From Isoetes taiwanensis (Eukaryota > Streptophyta > Lycopodiopsida > Isoetales > Isoetaceae), in contig JAJEKV010000028.1 of assembly GCA_021234155.1 (NCBI GenBank), positions 496,001-560,000 on the forward strand: a stretch of 64,000 bases of DNA. The letters run 5' to 3'. Made by a program: the position numbers and the translations under genes. The notes beneath the pieces are model-generated. The model was given only the letters and a program-made list of their open reading frames with translations. It was not told the origin of the DNA and did no database searches. The first letter of the stretch is position 1. Each line of letters starts with the position of its first letter. Positions 22,835 to 35,950 of the stretch are shown here, one piece after another.

Positions 22835-25707
22835 TGATACGATCTTCCCTGAATACCTGATAAAGATAATAACTTTTTCACAAATTAATAGCCAAAGCCT
22901 TATTCAAAAGAGCTCTCCACCCAATCAGGCCACTCAGCTAGCAATATCAGGCTGGAACATAAAGACAATACGACATATCTGATAACTAGTTTCCTCTAGT
23001 AGCTCCTCCCTCGAGCTAGCAGCCCTCAATATGATACACCAAGAGTTGGGTTTAGGGATAGTAATAGGTTATTAGACAAGATCAACAGAAGCTCGAGGAA
23101 AAAGAAATAGCTATCTTAGAATCAGATTCAAGCGCCAAGAGTAAAGCAGTCTTCTTTGCTCCCGGTCACTCTTTCTGCCATTTCTCTCGCATACGGATGA
23201 ATAAAAAAAACTCCTGCCCCAATCCCGAAACTAGACTCTGATTCGGTTCTAGAAAAGTAAAATTTGCCCAAATTCGATCTCTGGTTGGGAAGATATCTCC
23301 AGTTAAATTTTGGGTTATAGAAGTCTGCGACTTTAGCCGCCTTTGCCTTTGCCTTTTCTATTCTATTCTATTCCTTTATTCCCAACCATGATATATACTA
23401 ACTATATATGATTTTACCCAGTGTTGTTAGATATAACCTTAAACCATATCAATTCGTTCCCTTCTCGGAAGCAACTGACTCAGTTGCATTGAATACAACT
23501 TTCAGGTTCTTGTTAACATCCACTTTAATATAAAGATTATTAGCCTTCATAATTTTTATGAACCATTGACAATATTACTATTCTGTTAAGGTTATTTCCC
23601 TAAAATAATATTACTATCAACTTGTGGTTACCAGCTCCTCGTGGCTTTCACCTTTGTTTATGTTACCACCTGCCCGTGATTTTTGTGTCTACCACCTACT
23701 CGTGGTTTTCACATACTAGTGGTTGCCACCTACTCATGGGCCACTAACTCTTAGTTACCACCTACTTGTGGACCAACTTGGTTCTTGGTTACCACCTACT
23801 CATGAACCAATTTAACTCGAGGTTTCCACCTACTCATGGGTCTCTTTTTGTTGTGATTACCACCTACTCATGTGTCTCATTCACGTGTGATTACCACCTC
23901 CTCGTGGGTCACATCCACTTGTGATTATCACTTACTTGTGGGTCACATTAACTCGTGATTACCACATACTCGTGGTCACATTCACTCGTGATTATCACCT
24001 ACTCGTGGGTCACATTAACTCTGATTGCCACCTACTCCTGGATCAGTCACTTGTGGTTACCACCTACTCGTGGGTCACTGAATAAACAGAATTCAATGTG
24101 AAGTTTGCTCTCAAGTTTCACTTTGTTCTCAAATTTCTCGGAACACCAGTTCCCTTTTCTCGAATCTCCTTAAAAATGCTACGTATCTTAACTCCCTAGA
24201 TTGATCTGTATGTGCATCTGCAAAACTACCTCATGTCATGAGTAACTTAAGAATTACTTTATTTAAGACTCGAGAAATTGTCCAAGTTCTTGATTCGTTG
24301 GTCCTTCAAAACTCTAGATCTACTTCATTATCAGGACAGAGATCATAACAATGGTTCCACTACCCATAGTTCCAAAGAAAATCAAAACCGCGCTCTGATA
24401 CCAATTGATACGATCTTCAAATGAGTAGCCAAAGCCTTATTCAAAAGAGCTCTCCACCCAACCGAGCCACTCAGCTAGCAATATCAGGCTGGAACATAAA
24501 GACAGTAAGGCATATCTGACAACCAGTTTCCTTTAGTAGCTCCTCCCTCGAGCTAGTAGTCCACAATATGATACACCAAGAGTTGGATTTAGGGATAGTA
24601 ATAGGTTGCTAGACAAGATCAACAGAAGCTCTAGGAAAAAGAAATAGCTTTCTTAGAATCAGATTCAAGATCCAAGAGTAAATCAGTCTTCTTTGCCCCC
24701 GTTCACTCTTTCTGCTATTTCTCTCGCATAAGATGAATCAGAAAAAACTATTGCCCTAATCTGAAAACTAGACTCCGAGTCGGTTCTAGAAAAGTAAAAT
24801 TTGCCCAAATTCGATCTCTGGTTGCGGAGACATCGCCAATTAAATTTAGGGTTCTAGTTATAGAAGTCTCTGCGACTTTAGCCTTCTTTGGCCTACCTTT
24901 GCCTTTGCCTTTTGTTCCCAACCATGATATATACTAGGGTAATTTACTAAAATAACCTTAATTGTTGACTTAATTCCCAAAAAACCCTTCATATTTTTAA
25001 AATTCCCAAAATGCCCTTAATTCTTACGTATTTTTCCAAAAATCACATTTTTGCAATAGATGGTCATTATTTACACAGGGAAGTGTTTCTTACAGATCAC
25101 AACAATTTGGAACATAAATTTTAGAACATCACATTAAGACAAAATATGCAATGGAAATATGAAACAGGAATTCTGCAACCGCGTTCATTATGGTCACCAT
25201 TACCACAACGTGTGCGCTTGTACATACGCTTTTCTCTATCCATGTCGTCTATCCTATTTTGTTTCCTTTTAGGCCTTCCAAGTCAATGACGTGTTGTAAA
25301 AGGTAGCATTTCATTATTTTCAAGAAGTTCAATATTTGGTAGATAAGTAGCTCTAGCATATGAATAGCAAAATGAGCCCAACAAGTAACCTAGATTGGTT
25401 TCCAAATTGTTATGATCTATAAAAAACGCTTCCCTGTGTAAAGAATGTGTATCTATTGTGAAAACATATTTTTTAGGTGATTTTTAAAATTAAAAGGGCT
25501 ATTTGAGAAAATACTTAAGAATTAAGGGCATTTTGGGAATTTAAAAAATACAAAGGGCTTTTTGAGAATTAAGTCAATAATTAAGGTTATTTTAGTAAAT
25601 TTCCCTATATACTAACTATATACTAACTCTATATGATTTCGCCCAGTGCATAATCATATTGGCCACTCCTACGAGCTCATTGTTAATTATAACCTTAAAC
25701 TATATCA
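22835..25707 (-). mobile_element. LARD-type LTR element, copy 2 (both LTRs)
   Basis: 3' LTR at 22,835-23,451; interior with the minisatellite at 23,625-24,080; primer-binding site at 24,392-24,403 (GCTCTGATACCA in plus sense, complement of TGGTATCAGAGC); 5' LTR at 24,406-25,707, enlarged by a 669-bp MITE. Ends are TGATA and TATCA. No coding capacity. The interior, short and non-coding, fits LARD/TRIM-type elements mobilised in trans. Confidence 0.85.
24937..25605. mobile_element. Mutator-like MITE (669 bp)
   Basis: Ends GGGTAATTTACTAAAATAAC and its inverse. The inverted repeats extend, with mismatches, for about 130 bp, then a 400-bp AT-rich core. Flanked by a perfect 9-bp direct repeat TATATACTA (24,928-24,936 and 25,606-25,614). 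A 9-bp duplication plus long TIRs indicates a non-autonomous MULE. It lies inside the LARD 5' LTR. Confidence 0.9.
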
Positions 25708-25712
25708 CCCTT

Positions 25713-26109
25713 TCCCAAGAATGATGGTGTTGAATAGAACCACTGCATTTTGAACGAACATATGTTATTATTGTTTTCAGGGTCAATTTGATAAGGGTGG
25801 ATCTCAGGTACGTCATGCCTATTATCCAGGTTCAATCCTGGAGGGTACTTTAATTATAAAGGTTCATACATGTTATCAACAATTACAGACCAAATTCATT
25901 CCATTGTGCAACAATAGATCATTGTATTTGGCTAAATATCAAAATATTCATACATTACCAGGAGAGCAATTCAAATATTTCGGGATAATTCTAAATGATA
26001 TTGCAAGAATCAGCGGTACATGGGAGTGCAGCAAAGCACAGGTCTAGTTGCATTTGTTTTGGGAACTAACAAGATGCATTAAATATGAAATGAAGATTAC
26101 CAACTCGAT
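25713..26109. other. intergenic, nothing recognised
   Basis: Between the LARD element and the GDSL stop codon. It should contain the GDSL 3' untranslated region on the minus strand. No repeat or gene is recognisable. Confidence 0.4.
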
Positions 26110-27697
26110 TCAAACTCCTAATAGGGGTCTCAAACTTGCAAACAGGCTTCTACCAATCTTCTCATTGGCAGCTTCAGTGGGATGAAATGGATCCCAAAAT
26201 ACATATTTACTTCTATCACTGCACAGATTGGAGATCCCTAATGGAAGACAAGGCCCCTGTGCATTGTATTTTCCAGATCCACAGCAGCCAGTATTGCCCC
26301 ATAAAAATCCTGCATCACCACAATCATGCTTCATAATATCCACAATCAAAGGGAAAAAAAAATTGTTCCTTACCATGTGCTTCTGGATCATTCACAAACT
26401 GAAAGACTGGGGTGAATGTATCAGCATACAAGAACCTTGCTCCTGGAAGCTGAGCATTAAGATCTGAGACTAATTGCTGTAGTGCACTGTTGTAATCTAT
26501 GATCATCCGGTTAACATTGTCAATGCAGATTATATTTGAATTTTGCTTGGCAAGCTGAGAAGGTATGCAGCCTAGAGGCCCTATTGAGGCAACTGCCATG
26601 GTCCTTACTCCAAGATTGTAGAGTTCCTGTTCCAGATATTTAATAAACCAAAAGGATCAAGAAACAGAGATGTAGAATTTTAATCTAAAAATGTAACATA
26701 GGCTAACCTTGAGCTGACTTGACAATGTGGTGATCAGCAGATCTTTGAATTGAGCCTCTGAATATTGTGCCTTTGCAGGAGATTGAGACAAGAAATAATT
26801 GTTTATATAGTCATTATTTCCCATTACTGTAGCAAAGAAGGAAGATCCAATGAGCTTTACAGATTCTTCTTGCCCTAGAGTTGCGTTTATGCTTGCCAAG
26901 GTCTGCTTGAAGTTGTTGATCTGTTGAGACATGGATATTCTTGCCAGCTGCATCAACCAAAGGCATGGTCAATATTCTTATCAAAAGATAACAATTTCTT
27001 CATTATCTCCATGATCAAAACATGGACAGAAACTTACATAGTTATAGCCACTTGAATCCAAAATGCCACCGGCTCCGGAAGCATAGTTTACACCCTGAAG
27101 AACATTTCTTCCTTGTGTTTGTGGATTTAGATATGCAGGCACAAATGGAAGGCCCAAGAGCTCACCTGGTGGCACCAATTCCATAGTTAGAATGATGCGA
27201 TCAAGTCGATAAACTGACTTGACAATAAAAAAAAGGGATCCAAAGGGAACTCCATCATGGTCCGGAATGAAGTTCCAATGTATTAAAACCAATCTCGTGT
27301 GGACCTCTCATGTTAAATTCATTTTAATCTTATATGCAATACAATACCTGTAAAAACATAAACTTGAAGCAAGATGTGGCTCATTTGATGACCATACATG
27401 ACGCATTTGATGAGACACATCTGGAAAACATAATTAGGGCTTGGAATAGAACTTACAGACGACATCAAGCACGGTTTTGCCATTTGAAAACCTTCCAGTA
27501 GCACCCGCCGGAAAATCAATCCCATATGGTGGACGATTTCCCTTAGCCAAACTGGGTATATAATTATTATTTCCAACGTCCACAAGAGAATCGCCAAATA
27601 TGAAGAATGCTGGAAACATGGGTCCATTCTGTTGTTCTGAAGTTCCAACGAAAAAGATAGCGGCAACAGCACAGAGAAACCAGAACAGGAACCGCAT
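26110..27697 (-). CDS. GDSL esterase/lipase, secreted (five exons)
   Basis: A serine hydrolase of the plant GDSL family, likely acting on acyl esters in the cell wall or apoplast; the substrate cannot be told. Exons on the minus strand: 27,697-27,457, 27,165-27,038, 26,947-26,708, 26,626-26,374 and 26,309-26,110. All introns have GT/AG ends and phases agree, giving 353 aa, a normal length. A signal peptide covers about residues 1-21 ([18 protein letters not shown]). Conserved blocks are complete: block [15 protein letters not shown] (nucleophile Ser), block [16 protein letters not shown] (oxyanion Gly), block [14 protein letters not shown] (Asn) and block [11 protein letters not shown] (Asp and His). 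Start chosen as the first Met before the hydrophobic leader. This is the only gene in the window that reads without damage, so it is probably functional. Confidence 0.93.
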
Positions 27698-27871
27698 TTT
27701 TGCTTCTACGTTTGGCTATGGCGATCTCCGATGATAAAGAAAAGGAGCATTCCCTTTTACCCACTACCATAAATGCAGGCATTCTTCATTTAGGTAGGAA
27801 TACTGACGGAGTTCCACCATAGCCAGAGCTTGGAGGCGAGAACGTCTCAACAACTACAGTTTGGGCGGCGG

Positions 27872-27883
27872 ATTTATTTAAAT
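27872..27883 (-). promoter_or_regulatory. possible TATA-like box for the GDSL gene
   Basis: ATTTAAATAAAT on the minus strand, about 175 bp before the start codon. Position is plausible for a core promoter, but AT-rich matches are common here. Confidence 0.25.
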
Positions 27884-28431
27884 CGACTGCCATAGCCATC
27901 CTTCCAAGAATAAGAAAAGAGATAACACCTCACGTCCTTTTATTGTAGTCCATATCACATTGATGAGCTTTTAAGATTTTGAAAGTTCCATTTTGTTTTA
28001 CTCTTCTATACATACAATGCAGGGAAGAATCTACCACCTTGGATTAGGGACATTATACATGCACATGCACAGTCCTTGGATTAGGGACATTATACATGCA
28101 CATGCACAGTTGCCTCAGGCTTTAAATCCTCAATAGCTCTAACCAGATAATTTGTCGATGTTGATTTTCAAATATAAACTCATGATTATTTGCCGAATTT
28201 TGAAGGAAACCCTAGAATTTTTTTGTCGACAAATAAAAACTCGAACCTGTTTTGCCCTCTGTAAAAATGGCAGAGACTCTATGAGGCTCCTTGAAAAATG
28301 GCTTGCTATTTTTCATGACGTCGTGTACGACGGTGCATGTAAATCGCACTTTAGAGTCTAGAATAGGTTTCCTATCCCCATGAGGAAGAGGTGTTACTTG
28401 GCTTTACTTCTCTAGTTGGCAATCGCAAAGT

Positions 28432-28605
28432 GTGGCCTTGTTTCCTAGGTCCGCCCATCTTGTAACAGTTCTCTACGATGTTTCTACATTCTAAATCATT
28501 CAAGAAGCAATAAAGAGGGTGGCCTTGTTTTCCAGATTCGTCCATCTTGTAACAGTTTCCTATGATGTTTATGCATTCGGACTTGGTCAAGAAGCAATAA
28601 AGTGC
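28432..28605. repeat. 87-bp tandem duplication
   Basis: Two diverged copies starting GTGGCCTTGTTT at 28,432 and 28,519, a 29-codon period. On the minus strand this lies in an open frame of 132 codons (28,770-28,372) with a doubled Cys-containing unit (LYCFLNDLECRNIVENCYKM type). I do not recognise a domain, so I do not call a gene. Confidence 0.6.
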
Positions 28606-28619
28606 GATTTCGCAGAGCC

Positions 28620-31220
28620 ATTGGATCGAGAAGCATACCTCAATTTGTACACCTGAGGCTCGAACTACATTGAAAAAGTATCTATAATATAAGTTCAAAT
28701 GTGTTAACACTAGAGTTGTCAGGCAATGGACCAAAAATGGTGCATTTGCACTGTTCACTTTAAAATTCATATAAAATCAATGGCTCAAAATTCAACAAAA
28801 TCCTTCCTAAAAGTTCATGTATGGCAGTCATGTTCCATATAAAAAATAGTTAAAAATCTATCTACCTCCAGTCTTGGAAGTTATGCTTATGTGAATCCAA
28901 GGGGGTCATGCAAAGACTGCCTTATATTTACATAAGGTAAAACTGTCTTAACAAAACGATTTTTTTGAATTTTTTCAGTATTTTCTTATTTTTCTATACA
29001 AGTTATAGAATATAATACAAAAACTGCACCTCATTTCGAGGTATAAGAAGGAAGATAGAGTTCTTCGAACATGACAGGGTCAAAACTGTTTTCTGTCTTC
29101 TGTGGACCAATAATGGTTCCGAGAAGGCTGTTCTCAAATCAAATCTCTAACTTTTTCCAATAAACGAATTTTGGCTTGAAATTTGGAATATAAGTAGTAA
29201 ACAAGTTGTTTCATCCTAGAAAAATGTTTATTGGTCTTGATTTCTACGTTTTGGTTTTTTCATACAATTTTTAATACGATTGACTAATAATTTATGTCTA
29301 TATTGAAGAAGAATGATTCAAGTTTGTCCTTCAAAAAATTATAATATGAAAGCTTATAACAATATGAGATAAATGCAAAAACAAACACACAAAACGAGCA
29401 TAGCACTCGTTCTAAAAAAATCAAGAAAGATTTCTGTCCTGAGACCATTATTGGTCCACAGTTTGTTTAAAATTCAAGAACCTCCTCATGTTAATTGATT
29501 GCAATGTGAATTTTTGGAAATGAGTAGTTCACGAGTTACTCTATTCATTAAAAATATGTAATACACATATTTTGTTGTTTGGAGCATTTTAGCATCAACT
29601 TCAAATTATTTGCTAACTTACGTCTTTCATGAATTTTGAAGCACGTTCTTTGAGTTGTGGCCTTCAAAAGTTATATTCTTAAAATATAACAAGTTGCAAT
29701 ACCAATGCAATAGGAAAGAAGGAATACTATTAAATGCTATTATTATAAAAAAAAAAGTAAAGATAATCTGCTATGTTTGCGACCGTTACTGGTCCAAATG
29801 GCTTAGGCCCATTATGAAACCAAGAGTGTCATCATCTTAAGCCATATTGATCTCAATTTCAGAACATAAGACACATGCATAGTACTCTGATTGATAATAT
29901 TAGTTGGTTGTGAAATTGCGTCATTAGATATAATCTTGAGGCATAAGCAAATTGAATCTATGAGGATTTCTACTCATCCCTTATGCTATAGAAGATAAGA
30001 ATTCATCATTATCATTGTATAGATGACAAATGAATAATAAATATTGGTTATTTATAATATTTAGAGAGATGATATTAGATCACAATTTGTTTAATTATGG
30101 ACCATAAATAGTCAATGGCCATTTGTATTCAACTCTTGCATATAGGAAATTATTTTAACATGAAATTAGAGATCTATATTACCAAGGAAAGCTTGCATCC
30201 ATAAAAAAAATATAGCTCATATCATGAAAGATGATCTATATGCATTATTATCATACTTAACCTACAATACTTCTGTCAGCATACACAGTAGTAAGTTTAT
30301 GATAGCAAAAGAGAAGTAGATTTCTTTGTGTTTTTTGGAACATATGACATCAAGAACCTCTATGCAAATGTGTTATCATATGTGAGTTGAAAAAGAGTGT
30401 TATCTTGATTAAATAATTTAAATTTTGGCAAGTCTAAGTATTGACCATTAATGGTCCATGGATATTTATATTTAAATCTTCCAACTACTATGTCATTTTG
30501 ACATGAAATTTGAGATCTATGTTGCCAATGAAGGCTAGATGAACTTATAGGTACAATTAGCATACTTAAACTCCAATACCGTGTAGTCACAAATACAACC
30601 AAATGTAGATAATGCATGATTAGCTACTAGATATAGGTTGATAAAATTATAATCTACGTAGATATAAGTGTAATGCATAGCGTGCATCTTTCGCTACCCT
30701 TCTAAAGATGATATACGAGTCTTATTAAATCATTTTAGATTTATTTTTGTCCTGAATTCTATATAAGAGATTTTTTAGTTAAAATTGAAATCATTATAAC
30801 TTATGAATGCTTCAAAAAAATATCGGACTATAGCTCTTAGAGTCAACAACTTATGGCCACAAGAATTAGGCCAAAACTTATAATAGTAAGAGAGAAATAA
30901 TTCATACCCTCAAACAACCCTTTTGAGCAAAATTGGGTATGGCAACTTCATCTAATGTCATATAATAGTGAAAAAACTTGGGAACATGCAAATTAATATG
31001 TTTTATCATAAAAAATCATTTGCTTTTGATTTTAGCAATGTTTGGACCCCTTTGTGCTAGAAAACATGAAGAATGCAGTTTTGGACTAGTGCGAAAACTG
31101 CTATATTGTATAAGGTTTGGACAATCACCACAAGATATGGGTGAATCCATTGGTCATGAAATTCTTGTAGATCATAAAGAATCAAGTGAAGATTCAAAAG
31201 GTGGTGGTAGATTGCAAAAT
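28620..31220. other. AT-rich intergenic DNA with a recurring palindromic word
   Basis: No gene. Near-palindromes of the type GGACCATTAATGGTCC recur (29,107, 29,447, 29,782, 30,443; related words near 31,490). The surroundings of the copies at about 30,100 and 30,440 are alignable (AACATGAAATTAGAGATCTAT versus GACATGAAATTTGAGATCTAT), so this is an old degenerate tandem repeat. Confidence 0.45.
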
Positions 31221-31450
31221 AGAAGAAGAAGAAGAAGAAGAAGAGATTTTAACGTCACGCCACAAGGCAGCGTCCTATCGGACATGTGACACTTTACAAC
31301 ACACCCAGATGGGTCCTGCCCCCACCACTTTACATTGCTGAAGTGGGTCCTTCCCCCACCAACTTTACATTGCATGGCCACTTTCACAACGAGGCGTTGA
31401 ACCCGTGACCTTGGGTATGGCAGTTTAACGTCTTACCACATAGAGAAGTT
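31221..31450 (-). mobile_element. tRNA-derived SINE with (TTC)n tail
   Basis: Minus strand: tRNA-like head with a box A-like TATGTGGTAAGACG and box B GGGTTCAACGCC, a body rich in GTGGGGGAAGGACCC words, the 3' box GGCGTGACGTTAAAATC, then TTC repeats (31,221-31,243). The body is almost identical to the copy at 60.9-61.1 kb on the other strand. Confidence 0.85.
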
Positions 31451-32084
31451 CATCTCTAGGTATATAGGTTTAAGTGGCAGAGGTACGATGGACCAATTTT
31501 AGTCCATGGACCGCAGATGGTCCAGTGGACAACTCTAGTGATATAGAACCAACTTGTAGACCATTGGTCGTGTAAGATCCAATGCACAAATTAAATTGTC
31601 TCTCACAAGGGTCCAAATCAAAGTTGCAACACACTATATATAAAAAAATACACTATCTACATATTGAACTTTCTAATTGTGGTTGTTTATGGCATAAACA
31701 ACCACAACTAAAAAGCTCAATCTTTTTTGCCTTTATGCTCTCAATATCTATGGGTAACTCTCATGCAAGCTTAGCTAATCCGATGCTCTGGCAGCCACAT
31801 CGAAGCTACTTTCTGGCAATCTCCCTTCTCCATCCAAGCAATTTTCGGTAGAAGCCCTCCCGCGAGCTTCCCTATGAAAATTCATGGCAATGGCAATGAC
31901 AGCAAAATTCACTGCTCCTTACCCAAGAATCTTTCGCTTGCAACTGCTCCATCGGCCATCACTTTAAAACTTGGCAATCAAGTTAGGTTGTTAGTCAATA
32001 ATTGAAGTTGGTCGATGTCTGATATGATGTTCATTGAATCCTATTAAGAAGTTGTCACAGTCTTTTTAAAAAGTTGTGTTCGCC

Positions 32085-32660
<576 letters not shown>

Positions 32661-33107
32661 CCTTTTTCGATTAAAACTTTTTTTCCAAAAAAAAAAAAAT
32701 TCCATCTGGAAACCTTATCGCAATACATCAATTGTCGAAATATTCAATATTTAATATAATGCTAATATCTACTCTTATATAATTTATGTAGGAAGGATTC
32801 TATTCCCTTATGCCTTATCTAAATACAGACACGTCACGGCATGGCATGCGGCATTCTTCTATTAATAATTTCTTGATACGTAGTAAACTTTGCTTTCAAC
32901 ATAAGTTATCTGCCGAACGAAATAGGATGAGAAAAAAATGTTAGAGCGCTTGCTAGATAGATCATCTGCGACATTAGATGGTTGCGGAGAGCAAAAGGAA
33001 TGCAAAAACGCAAATGAAATCTTCTTGAAGGCTTAGATTTGATTTTGGCTTCTTCAAAAAATGATACAATACCAACAAATCAAGACAAGAAGAGAACATG
33101 AAGATCG

Positions 33108-33443
33108 ACCATTCTCTACATTCCAAACCTCGTCTTCTTCGGTCAATCCTACTTTACAAACGAGCATAGGTCAAAAATATCTCAAATCCAATGCTTGTTG
33201 CACCTTCTCCGCCTTAAAGGTGTCAATGAGATTAATGTGTTTGGTACCAGCTATGGCGGATTTACAGCTTTTCATATGGCTCATTTGGCTTCTCCTTTGG
33301 TGACCAAAATGAGTATCTCTAGTTTTGGCATTTGCATGAATCGTATGAATAACCGCATCGACTTCAAATGCCCTCATGTTTCAGATTCGCTCATTCCTAA
33401 TCATCCCATCAAACTCAAGAATGCAATCAATTTGGCATCTTAG
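33108..33443 (+). pseudogene. alpha/beta-hydrolase fragment
   Basis: Reads YIPNLVFFGQSYFTNEHRS, then CLLHLLRLKGVNEINVFG, then GTSYGGFTAFHMAHL, which is the nucleophile elbow (Ser in GxSxGG) of an alpha/beta-hydrolase with the preceding strand and helix. An in-frame TGA precedes 33,108. The frame ends at 33,443, before any acid or His region that can be recognised. It may be one exon of a lost gene or a captured fragment. No flanking exon was found. Confidence 0.6.
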
Positions 33444-33846
33444 ATAGACTTTAAAGGTAAATGTTGGCCATGGCCCTTGTACACGTTCTGATTGTTTTAC
33501 ACAAAAATCTTCTTTTGGGTACAACTATAAACCATTTTATATATTCATGTGCAGACATGTAATTATATAATTAGATGTAGACATGCAGGCCTATGATTAC
33601 ATAATTAGACGGGCTAAGGCAATAAAGCATCCTTTTAGTAGTCATATGCAGTAAAAAGACCATTATGGTGGTAGCTTAAACTGTTATTTATGTTAGAAAT
33701 GGCATAAACTCTCGAGCATCTAGACATTCCTTTATCAAGCAACTACAAGAACACAGCTTTTCTGATGTTCTTGTCTAAACTTTTATTCCATTACAATTTA
33801 TCTTCCTTATAGAGCTTACATATCATATCATCTAAATACGAGATAT

Positions 33847-34419
33847 AAACCATTAACATCCAACATATAAAAATTAAATCCCCCAACACATAACAACCAT
33901 TGACATTAACAACCAACACATAACTACCATTGACATTAATTAACATAACCATTGGGTCCAACACATTTAAATTAAAATCCCCCTTAAACCCCCTTTGGTT
34001 TGGGTGCATATTCACACGGGGGGTGACTCCGGGCAACGAGAGCTGTTGGATAGGCATATTCACCCCTTATTCCTTAATCTATACCGTACGTAAAGTTCCT
34101 CGTTTGTGGGGTATGCAAGTACAAAATTTGCTATACTGTATAATAAGATTCGCAAAATACTATAAGATTTCAAGCGGAATACTATATGGTGTTGATTTCG
34201 TACGTGCAAAATACAATTATGAGGGCTCTCACGCCCTACGTCACCCCCGTGTGAATATGCACCCAAACCAAAGGGGGTTTAAGGGGATTTTAATTTTAAA
34301 TGTGTTGGACCCAATGGTTATGTTAATTAATGTCAATGGTAGTTATGTGTTGGTTGTTAATGTCAATGGTTGTTATGTGTTGGGGGATTTAATTTTTATA
34401 TGTTGGATGTTAATGGTTT
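33847..34419. mobile_element. foldback element with about 175-bp inverted repeats
   Basis: The left arm (33,847-34,026) and right arm (34,240-34,419) are near-perfect inverted repeats beginning AAACCATTAACATCCAACAT. The loop of about 210 bp contains ATACTATATGGTGTTGATTT. The same module, complete or half, heads the repeat insertions at 35,951 and 44,394-44,765. Downstream comes a GGCCCC-TTC-GGGGCC hairpin (about 34,440). Confidence 0.8.
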
Positions 34420-35370
34420 GTGTTGCAAAAAAATTTTTTTGGCCCCTTCGGGGCCTTAGGGACGTCCCATTATTCTGAAAGTCATAAAGTTTACAACACA
34501 AAGAAAACCCTCTGTTATTATGCTACATATTGTTACTTCGCTACAACTATTTCTCTTTCACAATGACACCATTGTTTATCAATCCATATGATTTTGGATG
34601 CTCCATCTCTAGCTTAAAGGTAATGCATGATTCACCTTACGGTTCGATTAAAGTTCCAAACCTACAATATAAATGTATTCTTGTGGCCCTTTGTTTGGGA
34701 TCTGCGTGACATGGAAAAGGGCGTGGAATAATCCACTTTGTTGTGTGCATAAGAATCCGTTTGTTGATTGAAGCTAAAGGCTGGCTGCTATGAACAATCA
34801 GGAAGCCGAAATATCCAAGAGTTGAAAGCAAACAGAGGGCCTAAACTTGAATCAAAGCAAATCATAGGAAGGAAACAAAAGGGGGTTTTTGCAAAGACTA
34901 CATTGTAGAATCGGGGAAACCAATACCTTGTAAAAAAAACATTATGCTAACTGAAGAAACATTAAAAAACAAATACCTTTGTAAGTGTGAGCAAAAAATC
35001 CATCTCGTGGTAGTAAAATCCACTCCGGCAATAAGAATCCAAGAGGGCAAGTACACATGCACACATATGCACACATGCACATGCACTTGCACTTGCACAT
35101 GCATATGAACATGCACATGCACACACATGCACATGCATGTGCACATGCACATGCACACACTTGCATAGTGTTCATGCACAAACACATGCAGAGAAAGACA
35201 ACAACCCTCGGATTTTTCCAACCAACGAAAATCAACGGCCCATAAAGGGTGCACTCTAGAAATACTATTTTGTACACCTCAACGAATACAACAACGAAAT
35301 CATAGAAAAACCATATGAAAAAGCGTATAAAAATCTAAAAATAACCCCCTGTTATTATGCTACATATTAT
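34420..35370. other. derivatives of the foldback-headed repeat family; (CACATG) repeat
   Basis: Two ends of the form ACCCYCTGTTATTATGCTAC (34,500-34,520 and 35,345-35,365) mark copies of the family that also interrupts the copia element. Between them lies a degenerate ACATGC/CACATG simple repeat (35,050-35,165). The open frames over it are artefacts. No gene. Confidence 0.55.
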
Positions 35371-35950
35371 TATGACCACAAAGACGAGCTGAGCTGACAC
35401 ACATGATATTGCATTAAGAAGCTAGTTTTCTTCCACTATAAATGATTTCTTTTGTATGTCGTATATTTCAACACAACAACTGTTGGGAATTCAGCTTATA
35501 AGTCATATGCATTGTCTACCTATGAGAAGAAGTGGCAGTAGGTTAGACCAATTTGCACATTGAGTTATCTGCACATGTTATCAGCATAGGTTACCTATGA
35601 GAAGCAGTGGCAGTAGGTCAACTTATAGGTTATGATATAACCTAAGAAAGTATGAAGGCAAGGTTAAATGGAAAGTGAGTTCAATGGTCAAAAAGTAGGT
35701 CTGCGGGCTGCTATTACCCGGACCTCGCCACGCGCGCTAGGGAACCCCAGGTACCCCCAGTCCGCAGATTTAGGGTTTCGCGCCCGTCCTGTGGGATATT
35801 GACGAAAAGATTGAAAGCTGAGATTGGAAAGATAATCCAATCCCATAACTGTCGGATTGAGGAGTATAAGTCCGAGTAATATGCAGGCAAGGAACATATG
35901 ATCGAATGGAGCCTTAGGTGCCGAAGCGAATCGAGCTTTAAGTGCCGAAG

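Larger units (their letters stand above)
18880..24524. repeat. tandem duplication, copy 2
   Basis: Same order as copy 1. It is about 240 bp shorter, mainly because of a 205-bp deletion in the transposase, partly offset by small insertions. Base substitutions are scattered and few. It is followed at 24,525 by the rest of the complete LARD 5' LTR. Confidence 0.9.

Noticed and set aside
35057-35245. His/Met-rich open frames in both orientations
   Set aside because: Translations of a CACATG-like simple repeat.
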